A DNA stretch of 12,132 nucleotides, from contig JAUXCJ010000005.1 of assembly GCA_030618965.1 (NCBI GenBank), positions 1-12,132 of the forward strand, read 5' to 3'. The notes beneath the pieces were generated by a model that had not been told where the DNA came from, ran no database searches, and saw only the letters and a program-made list of their open reading frames with translations. This document shows positions 6,747 to 12,132 of this stretch, piece by piece (within the stretch, counting starts at the first letter, position 1; every line of letters begins with the position of its first letter). The position numbers and the translations under genes were made by a program. This stretch comes from Thiomargarita sp. Lineage in GTDB: Bacteria > Pseudomonadota > Gammaproteobacteria > Beggiatoales > Beggiatoaceae.

Positions 6747-7979
6747 TTACATGACACTACCCATTTGAAAAATCGGCATATACATCGCAAGCACCAAGCC
6801 ACCAATCACAATACCTAAAAACGCCATGATCATTGGCTCCATCAAAGCACTCAGTGACTCCACTAAATTATCCACTTCTTCTTCATAATAGTCAGCGACT
6901 TTATTCAACATTTTATCAAGATCACCTGATTCTTCACCAATTTTTGTCATCTGCACACACATATTAGGAAATACGTTGGTATCACGCATACTATCTGCTA
7001 ACGGAATGCCTTGTGATATATCGTCTTTCATTCTCATAGTTGCTTCATAATAAACTATATTTCCCGTCGCACCAGCGACTGAATCCATCGCTTCCACAAT
7101 CGGTGTTCCCGCTGCAAACATGGTTGCCAAAGTACGCGCAAAACGTGCTATTGCCGACTTCATGAAAAGTTCTCCAAACAAGGGAAAATGTAACGAGATT
7201 CTCTGTAAAAAATCGCTGAACTTCTTTGATCGTCTCTTAGCCTGTTTGAAACTAATTACCACGGCAACAATAATAGCAAAAATAACATGGTAATAGGCGA
7301 CCAAAAAATCAGACATTTGCACCACCACCTGCGTTAATGCTGGCAAATCGGCACCAAAACCTCCAAACATATCAGCAAAAACTGGCACTACATAAATCAG
7401 CAAAATGGCACTAACAACACTTGCAAAGATAAGAATTGTGATAGGGTATTTAACTGCACTTTTAATTTTTTTCTTGATACTTTCACTCTTCTCTTTGTAA
7501 ACCGCGAGTTTTGTCAATAATGTTTCTAAAATACCAGCTTGTTCTCCAGCATCAACTAAATTACAAAATAAATCATCAAAATATTGGGGATGTTGACGCA
7601 GGGCATTAGCCATAGTTCCACCAGCTTCAATTTCAGCCTTGAGATTCATCATTAATTTTTGAAATCTTGGCTTATCATGCCCTTGTCCCACAAGATCAAA
7701 TGATTGCAGCAGCGGTACACCAGAACTCATCATTGTTGACATTTGCCGTGCAAACATCGCAATATCACCAGTAGTTATAGCGGGCCCGTCGCCACCAAAG
7801 AGGTCCTTGGGTTTTTTCTTAACTTTTAGAGAACGATAACCTTGTTTTAAGAGTGTGGTTCTGACTTGCGCTTCATTGAGACCAGCTAATTCTCCTTTGC
7901 GTGATTCGCCTTTTTTATCTTTGCCTGACCAAGTAAATATAATATCCTTTTTAATTGCTGCTTTTTTTTTTGCTGCCAT
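6747..7979 (-). CDS. pilC: Type IV pilus inner-membrane platform protein PilC
   Basis: PilC is the inner-membrane platform on which the PilB and PilT motors act to add or remove pilin subunits. The 410-residue length is standard. A Lys-rich start (AAKKKAAIKK) precedes the N-terminal domain (12-60). Two T2SSF domains follow, about 75-198 and 278-401, each beginning with a F-A-R-x-x-x-T/S-M pattern (FARQMSTMM; FARTLATMF). Membrane helices are at about 179-203, 227-244 and 376-400. The conserved GEQAGILE (145-152) and GEESGDLDKML (348-358) segments mark the equivalent sites of the two repeats. An excellent AGGAGGT site precedes the ATG, in contrast to pilB. The gene is 25 bp downstream of pilB and 20 bp upstream of pilD. 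Identity is confident. Confidence 0.97.
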   Translation of the reverse strand: MAAKKKAAIKKDIIFTWSGKDKKGESRKGELAGLNEAQVRTTLLKQGYRSLKVKKKPKDLFGGDGPAITTGDIAMFARQMSTMMSSGVPLLQSFDLVGQGHDKPRFQKLMMNLKAEIEAGGTMANALRQHPQYFDDLFCNLVDAGEQAGILETLLTKLAVYKEKSESIKKKIKSAVKYPITILIFASVVSAILLIYVVPVFADMFGGFGADLPALTQVVVQMSDFLVAYYHVIFAIIVAVVISFKQAKRRSKKFSDFLQRISLHFPLFGELFMKSAIARFARTLATMFAAGTPIVEAMDSVAGATGNIVYYEATMRMKDDISQGIPLADSMRDTNVFPNMCVQMTKIGEESGDLDKMLNKVADYYEEEVDNLVESLSALMEPMIMAFLGIVIGGLVLAMYMPIFQMGSVM

Positions 7980-7986
7980 AATACAT

Positions 7987-7993
7987 ACCTCCT
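7987..7993 (-). promoter_or_regulatory. Near-ideal ribosome binding site of pilC
   Basis: AGGAGGT on the minus strand stands seven bases before the ATG at 7979. It is the strongest ribosome binding site I see in the window and contrasts with pilB, whose leader shows none. Confidence 0.8.
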
Positions 7994-8004
7994 AGATATA
8001 AAAA

Positions 8005-9738
8005 CTACTCTTTACTGACAACACGGTTAATCTCCTCCAAAGAGGTAATACCATTTTTGGCTTTTTTTAAACCAGATTCACGTAAATCAGGAATCCCCTC
8101 TTTGCGAGCTTGATCAGCTATGCCGACAGCATTACTCCCTTCTAAAATCAGGCGTTTCATTTGATCAGAAATAGGCATAACTTGATAAATACCTGCACGC
8201 CCCTTGTAACCTGCTCCTCCACACTTTTCACAATCCCCGCCGATTTTGGGTGCATAAAGTTGGATGCCAGCCGCTACATCTTCTTCAGAAAATCCTTCTT
8301 CAAGTAAAACTTCTTTCGGAATATCTTGTGGTATTTTACAACTACACAAGCGGCGGCAAAGTCGTTGTCCTATAATCAGATTAACCGCTGTCGCAATAGC
8401 AAAGGGTTTAATACCCATGTCCATCATACGGGTTAAGGTTTGCGGTGCATCATTTGTGTGTAGGGTGGACAATACTAAGTGTCCTGTGGAAGCCGCCTTA
8501 ATCGCAATGCTACCCGTTTCAATATCCCGTATTTCTCCCACAAGTATCACATCAGGGTCTTGTCGTAAGAAAGATTTTAGAGCTTTAGAAAAAGTCATCC
8601 CAGTTTTTTCGTCAATTTGTACTTGATTAACACCTGGGAGATTAATTTCAACCGGATCTTCAGCAGTGGAAATATTGATACCTTCTTTATTAAGAATACC
8701 AATACCTGTATAAAGAGAAACCGTTTTACCACTGCCTGTCGGCCCTGTGACTAATATCATGCCATAAGGATTCTCAAGTGCCTCCAGATAGAGCCTCTTT
8801 TGATCATCCTCATAACCTAGTATATCTATATTGAGGTTGGCTGCGGAAGAATCCAAAATTCGCATTACAATCTTTTCACCCCACAAAGTAGGGCAAGTGC
8901 TTACTCGAAAATCAATGGATTTATTCGCTGAAAGGTGAAGTTTAATTCGTCCGTCTTGGGGAACACGCCGCTCAGCAACGTCTAAGCGTGACATCACCTT
9001 GATACGTGCAGCCAATTTTTTAGAAATACTAAGGGGGGGTTTAGCAACCTGTTTGAGTATACCATCAATACGATAACGTACTCGGTAAAATTTTTCATAA
9101 GGTTCAAAGTGTAAGTCGGATGCCCCGATTCTGATCGCATCAAGCAGCATTTTATTGACGAATTTTACGACTGGGGCTTCTTCTGCTACAGAAGTCGTTG
9201 CTTCTCCAGCTTCCTGGTTTTCCTCTTCTTCAAACTCAATATTTTCAAGCCCTTCATCGAGATTGTTCATTCCTGTGTCTTCAAAGCTTTGGATAGCCTT
9301 TTCAACACTTTTACTTAATTGATCTTCTCTGGCTAAAATTGCCTCGGTGAGCAGCTTGGTACGAAATCTAATATCATCAAGCGCACTCAGATTGTTCGGA
9401 TCAGAAATGGCGACAAAAAGGCGTGTACCACGTTTGAAGAGCGGAAGAGCATTGTGCTTTTTTAAAAGTTTTTCATCAAGAAGTTTAATAATATCATGGT
9501 TGATAGCAATGCTTTCAATATCAATAAGGGGAATGCCAAATTCTTCGGCAGCCGCAAGCGCAATTTTTTCACTGGAGATCAATTTTTTACTGACCACATA
9601 ATTCACAAAGGAAGTATGCTCAGCCCGAGACTTTTCCAACGCCTTTTCTGCGTTAGATCGACTCATCAAGTGATCCTTTACTAATTTACCAGGCAGCCCT
9701 GCGAGAATTATTGATTTTAAGGATTTTTGGACAGACAT
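8005..9738 (-). CDS. pilB: Type IV pilus extension ATPase PilB
   Basis: PilB is the hexameric cytoplasmic ATPase that powers pilus extension through PilC. The 577-residue product has the N-terminal GSPII_E domain (about 30-150) and an acidic linker rich in Glu (161-178). The ATPase core follows: Asp box ASDLHFEP (206-213), Walker A GPTGSGKT (332-339), Walker B ILVGEIRD (398-405) and His box GHLVLSTLHTND (419-430). A zinc cysteine pattern is formed by C461, C465 and C503-x2-C506, with an extra C467. This tetracysteine and the N-terminal domain distinguish it from the retraction ATPases PilT and PilU. The acidic linker is notable but variable in the family. The ATG at 9738 fits the usual N-terminus, yet no Shine-Dalgarno sequence precedes it; a heptamer repeat begins six bases upstream. 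pilC follows after 25 bp. Confidence 0.97.
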   Translation of the reverse strand: MSVQKSLKSIILAGLPGKLVKDHLMSRSNAEKALEKSRAEHTSFVNYVVSKKLISSEKIALAAAEEFGIPLIDIESIAINHDIIKLLDEKLLKKHNALPLFKRGTRLFVAISDPNNLSALDDIRFRTKLLTEAILAREDQLSKSVEKAIQSFEDTGMNNLDEGLENIEFEEEENQEAGEATTSVAEEAPVVKFVNKMLLDAIRIGASDLHFEPYEKFYRVRYRIDGILKQVAKPPLSISKKLAARIKVMSRLDVAERRVPQDGRIKLHLSANKSIDFRVSTCPTLWGEKIVMRILDSSAANLNIDILGYEDDQKRLYLEALENPYGMILVTGPTGSGKTVSLYTGIGILNKEGINISTAEDPVEINLPGVNQVQIDEKTGMTFSKALKSFLRQDPDVILVGEIRDIETGSIAIKAASTGHLVLSTLHTNDAPQTLTRMMDMGIKPFAIATAVNLIIGQRLCRRLCSCKIPQDIPKEVLLEEGFSEEDVAAGIQLYAPKIGGDCEKCGGAGYKGRAGIYQVMPISDQMKRLILEGSNAVGIADQARKEGIPDLRESGLKKAKNGITSLEEINRVVSKE

Positions 9739-9743
9739 TTTTA

Positions 9744-9785
9744 GTTATCAGTTATCAGTTGTCAGTTATCAATTATCAGTTATCA
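9744..9785. repeat. Six tandem heptamers of GTTATCA type in the pilB leader
   Basis: The plus strand reads GTTATCA twice, then GTTGTCA, GTTATCA, ATTATCA and GTTATCA, followed by a broken unit (GTATC). The array ends six bases from the pilB start codon, where a ribosome binding site would normally be. On the minus (transcribed) strand the unit is TGATAAC. Similar short tandem heptamers are widespread in cyanobacteria and some filamentous bacteria; whether this is the same family is inference. Confidence 0.9.
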
Positions 9786-9824
9786 GTATCCTGAACGCCT
9801 ACACGCTGATAACCGAGCAATGCG

Positions 9825-10406
9825 TTATCCTATCGCTAAAAAGTTTTTGAGTAAAGCATGTCCTTGCAATGTCAGAATAGATTCTGGGTGAAATTGTACA
9901 CCAATGACAGGTAGCGTTTTGTGCTGTATCGCCATAATTTCTTCCATCTGACCATCGGGCGTTTTTGTCCAAGCTGTAATTTCTAAACAGTCAGGTAAGC
10001 TGGCACGTTCTATCACAAGAGAATGGTAACGTGTTGCTTCAAAAGGATTCGGTATGTTTTTAAATAGGCCATCGCCTGTATGTTCAATCCCTGAACTTTT
10101 GCCGTGCCTAATTTGACCAGCGTGGATAATTTTCCCTCCAAAAGCTTGTCCTATGCTTTGATGTCCAAGACAAACGCCGAGCAAGGGTATTTTTCCGGCA
10201 AATGCTTGGATAGCAGCAATAGAAATACCCGCTTGATTGGGACTACAAGGGCCGGGCGATATAACCAGGTACTGTGGAGCCAATGTTTTTATCTCTTCAC
10301 AAGTGATTTGGTCATTACGAAATACTTGAACCTCCGCACCTAATTCTCCAAAATATTGCACCAAATTATAGGTAAATGAGTCATAGTTGTCTATCATCAA
10401 TAACAT
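9825..10406 (-). CDS. trpG: Anthranilate synthase component II (glutamine amidotransferase)
   Basis: TrpG hydrolyses glutamine and channels ammonia to TrpE for anthranilate formation, the first committed step of tryptophan synthesis. The 193-residue class I amidotransferase begins [19 protein letters not shown], as in Pseudomonas TrpG. The oxyanion strand is [11 protein letters not shown] (50-60), the nucleophile is C79 in GVCLGHQS, and H173 and E175 (QFHPES) complete the triad. The start at 10406 overlaps the end of trpE by 10 bp and has AAAGGA eight bases before it. An internal ATG at 10397 would give a one-base TGATG overlap but loses the conserved first residues. The protein could also supply PabB in 4-aminobenzoate synthesis, as dual-use TrpG proteins do; pairing with trpE makes tryptophan its main role. 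trpD and trpC do not follow, because pilB comes next. Confidence 0.96.
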   Translation of the reverse strand: MLLMIDNYDSFTYNLVQYFGELGAEVQVFRNDQITCEEIKTLAPQYLVISPGPCSPNQAGISIAAIQAFAGKIPLLGVCLGHQSIGQAFGGKIIHAGQIRHGKSSGIEHTGDGLFKNIPNPFEATRYHSLVIERASLPDCLEITAWTKTPDGQMEEIMAIQHKTLPVIGVQFHPESILTLQGHALLKNFLAIG

Positions 10407-11896
10407 AACCCTTGTCCTTTCCCATTAAGGCCCGCTGAAGCCATCGCAACGGCTTTGAATATTGCACGACCTTTATTCATGGTTTCTTCCCATTCCTTGG
10501 CTGGTACTGAGTCGGCTACAATGCCAGCACCTACTTGAATATATAAGGTTTTATTTTTAATCACCGCCGTGCGGATAGCTATTGCCGTGTCCATATCACC
10601 ATGCCAAGTGAGATAACCTATTGCCCCACCATAAATACCCCGTTTGATAGGTTCTAGTTCATCAATGATTTCCATAGCCCGTATTTTCGGTGCGCCACTT
10701 AATGTCCCGGCGGGAAAGACGGCACGAAGGACATCTAGTGTATTGAATTCCGGTCTTAATTGTCCTGTGACGTTGGATACAATGTGCATTACATGAGAGT
10801 AGCGTTCTACCACCATATTTTCGGTTAATTCTACACCACCGATTTCGGCAACCCGCCCAACATCGTTTCGTCCCAAGTCAATTAGCATTAAGTGCTCAGC
10901 ACATTCTTTCGGGTCTGCAAGTAACTCTTTTTCTATGGCTAAATCTTCTGCCTCATCACGACCACGCGGACGAGTACCTGCGATGGGGCGCACTGTGATT
11001 TTTCCAGATTCAGAGCGTACTAGAATTTCTGGTGAGGAGCCGACAATTTGAAAGTCCTCTAAATCTAAATAGTACATATACGGTGATGGGTTTAAACAAC
11101 GTAAAGCACGATAAACATTCAAAGGCGGGGCTTCACAGGCAATTGACAGGCGTTGCGATAGCACAACCTGCATAATATCACCTTCTACAATATAGTCTTT
11201 AGCGCGTTCGACTGCCTGTTCATAAGCTAAGCGTGGAAAAGCGGATTTAAAATCAGTTTCAGTGATAATTTTATCAGAATCCGTGCCAAGTTGAAATGAA
11301 ATCGTCTTTTCACGCAATTGTTTGACTAAGTTTTCTAAGCGTTGCTCAGCCTTTGCATAAGCAAGTTCATCAGGTGTCGCATGGACGATTAGATACAATT
11401 TACCTTTTAGATTATCAAAAACTACAAGCTCATCAGAAACCATTAACAAAATATCTGCTGTTTCTAATGGATCTTTAAATTTGATCTCTGCCAAGCGAGT
11501 TTCGATATAGCGCACCGTATCATAACCAAAATAGCCAACTAAGCCGCCTGTAAAAAGAGGTAAATCGGGTAATTTTGGCACTCGAAAACGTTCTTGAAAT
11601 TTTTCAATCCATGCGAGAGGGTCCACCACTTTGGTCTTTTCCGTGATCTTTCCATTTGTACTGACGGAAATATCGTGTCCATGCACCTGCACAACCGTTT
11701 TAGCGGGTAAACCAATGATTGAGTAACGTCCCCATTTTTCGCCACCTTCAACAGATTCAAATAAATAAGAATAAGGACCATTAGCTAGTTTTAAGTAAGC
11801 ACTCAATGGGGTATCTAAGTCGGCTAAAACTTGTCGCTGTATGGGAATATGGTTGTAACCCTCTGCAACTAGTTGGGAAAATTGTTCTGGTGTCAT
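10397..11896 (-). CDS. trpE: Anthranilate synthase component I
   Basis: TrpE converts chorismate and ammonia (from TrpG) to anthranilate and pyruvate, and is normally inhibited by tryptophan. The 499-residue protein has the N-terminal regulatory domain with [17 protein letters not shown] (43-59), equivalent to the LLES feedback region. The chorismate-binding half carries [12 protein letters not shown] (239-250), PIAGTRPRG (304-312), [12 protein letters not shown] (338-349), [13 protein letters not shown] (364-376), [11 protein letters not shown] (394-404) and [10 protein letters not shown] (454-463). These favour TrpE over PabB or salicylate synthases, as does the trpG partner. The ATG at 11896 gives the usual N-terminus, but no clear ribosome binding site precedes it and a TATAAA lies only eight bases away. 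No leader peptide or Trp-codon attenuator is seen in the 103-bp spacer. Confidence 0.97.
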   Translation of the reverse strand: MTPEQFSQLVAEGYNHIPIQRQVLADLDTPLSAYLKLANGPYSYLFESVEGGEKWGRYSIIGLPAKTVVQVHGHDISVSTNGKITEKTKVVDPLAWIEKFQERFRVPKLPDLPLFTGGLVGYFGYDTVRYIETRLAEIKFKDPLETADILLMVSDELVVFDNLKGKLYLIVHATPDELAYAKAEQRLENLVKQLREKTISFQLGTDSDKIITETDFKSAFPRLAYEQAVERAKDYIVEGDIMQVVLSQRLSIACEAPPLNVYRALRCLNPSPYMYYLDLEDFQIVGSSPEILVRSESGKITVRPIAGTRPRGRDEAEDLAIEKELLADPKECAEHLMLIDLGRNDVGRVAEIGGVELTENMVVERYSHVMHIVSNVTGQLRPEFNTLDVLRAVFPAGTLSGAPKIRAMEIIDELEPIKRGIYGGAIGYLTWHGDMDTAIAIRTAVIKNKTLYIQVGAGIVADSVPAKEWEETMNKGRAIFKAVAMASAGLNGKGQGLCY

Positions 11897-11904
11897 TTTA
11901 GTAT

Positions 11905-11932
11905 TTTATAAAGAATCATGTAGGGTGAGCAA
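11905..11932 (-). promoter_or_regulatory. Weak candidate promoter of trpE
   Basis: On the minus strand TATAAA (11905-11910) follows a poor -35, TTGCTC (11927-11932), with a 16-base spacer. Transcription from it would begin at or next to the trpE ATG, giving an almost leaderless message, in keeping with the lack of a ribosome binding site. The support is only the -10 match in AT-rich DNA. Confidence 0.25.
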
Positions 11933-11993
11933 CACCTTTCGAGGATAAAGTTTTTTGAAAAAAAACTTTATCCTCGAAGCCACTCCTCCCTAC
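11920..11993. repeat. Palindromic intergenic element with a perfect 19-bp inverted repeat
   Basis: Arms 11938-11956 and 11960-11978 are exact reverse complements of 19 bp around a 3-base centre (stem begins TTCGAGGATAAAG). Outer ends GTAGGG (11920-11925) and CCCTAC (11988-11993) also pair, so the whole 74 bp is an imperfect palindrome. It fills the spacer between gph and trpE. There is no T-tract after the stem in the direction of gph transcription, so it is not a standard intrinsic terminator, although a hairpin this strong could still end or stabilise the gph transcript. The terminal GTAGGG inverted repeats suggest a small dispersed, miniature-transposon-like element. Confidence 0.8.
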
Positions 11994-12021
11994 AACTGAT
12001 TATTGATAACTAATTACTGAA
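11994..12021. repeat. Four degenerate heptamers overlapping the 3' end of gph
   Basis: On the plus strand the units read AACTGAT, TATTGAT, AACTAAT and TACTGAA. They are related to the reverse complement of the GTTATCA units upstream of pilB, so the two arrays lie in opposite orientation on either side of trpEG. The array supplies the last residues and the stop codon of gph. The units are imperfect, so the relationship is suggestive only. Confidence 0.5.
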
Positions 12022-12132
12022 GCTAATTGTGCGAAGGAATCAATGACCATATCAGGTTCAGCCGTGCGAATATCTTGGCCATGATTATAACCGTAAGTCA
12101 CACAAATCACTTGAAATCCTGCCGCTCGTGCC
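12000..12132 (-). CDS. gph: Phosphoglycolate phosphatase, C-terminal end (partial, 5' part beyond window)
   Basis: The last 43 codons are present. They read ARAAGFQVICVTYGYNHGQD followed by IRTAEPDMVIDSFAQLASVI and S-Y-Q, then TAA. The segment A-R-A-A-G-x-x-V-x-x-V-x-Y-G-Y-N is the characteristic motif IV region and following loop of Gph, a HAD-family hydrolase that dephosphorylates 2-phosphoglycolate from DNA repair or from the oxygenase activity of RuBisCO. gph next to trpE is a common gammaproteobacterial arrangement (rpe-gph-trpE), which supports the call. The final residues (about VISYQ) and the stop are encoded by degenerate heptamer repeats and so may be a recent replacement of the native C-terminus. 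The catalytic Asp motif lies outside the window. Confidence 0.85.
   Translation of the reverse strand, partial: ARAAGFQVICVTYGYNHGQDIRTAEPDMVIDSFAQLASVISYQ

Noticed and set aside
8264..8626. Plus-strand open frame of 120 residues
   Set aside because: It is the antisense shadow of the strongly conserved pilB ATPase core.
9744..9785. Possible CRISPR array or iteron origin
   Set aside because: The units are 7 bp, directly adjacent and without spacers; there are no cas genes, rep gene or DnaA boxes nearby.
9786..9824. Terminator after trpG
   Set aside because: Short pairings such as AACGC/GCGTT exist but there is no stable stem with a T-tract, so readthrough into pilB cannot be excluded.
11539..11781. 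80-residue minus-strand open frame inside trpE
   Set aside because: It is a different frame within the conserved N-terminal domain of trpE, with no independent start signal.
11938..11978. Standard Rho-independent terminator of gph
   Set aside because: The stem is long, AT-rich and symmetrical and lacks a following T-tract on the transcribed strand, so it is recorded as a palindromic repeat that may only secondarily act on transcript ends.

Overview
The window is a compact AT-rich stretch of bacterial chromosome in which all thirteen recognised genes lie on the minus strand, so transcription runs from right to left. The gene set is gammaproteobacterial: ZapD, a pilBCD-coaE-zapD string, gph beside trpEG, and a Pil-Chp type chemotaxis cluster. 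The AT-rich composition, a heptanucleotide repeat and a 'GTAGGG...' palindrome recall filamentous gliding sulfur bacteria (Beggiatoa/Thioploca-like Thiotrichales). That placement is inference and was not tested by any search.

Read in the direction of transcription, the right edge holds the 3' end of gph (phosphoglycolate phosphatase). A spacer with a perfect 19-bp inverted repeat follows, then trpE and trpG, which overlap and encode the two subunits of anthranilate synthase. An 86-bp spacer carrying six 7-bp direct repeats separates trpG from pilB. Next come pilB, pilC and pilD (extension ATPase, inner-membrane platform and prepilin peptidase of a type IV pilus), then coaE (last step of CoA synthesis) and zapD (FtsZ-ring bundling factor), with gaps of 10 to 25 bp.

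Downstream of zapD is a chemosensory cluster in the classical pilG-pilH-pilI-pilJ order, with three departures. The PilG-like regulator has an extra N-terminal receiver-like domain that has lost most of the acidic pocket. An ABC-type solute-binding lipoprotein is inserted between pilH and pilI and overlaps pilI by 4 bp. The receptor in the pilJ position has a large periplasmic region with Cache-like motifs instead of the usual PilJ sensor. This receptor reads as an uninterrupted frame from 1537 to the left edge of the window.

The pilus motor genes and a signalling system likely to control them therefore sit almost back to back. The most noteworthy observation is the lipoprotein. It has no transporter partners in view, has an Asp after the lipidated Cys that predicts inner-membrane retention, and is translationally coupled to the CheW-like adaptor. 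A reasonable hypothesis is that it presents a ligand to the receptor and so couples a nutrient or redox-related solute to twitching or gliding.
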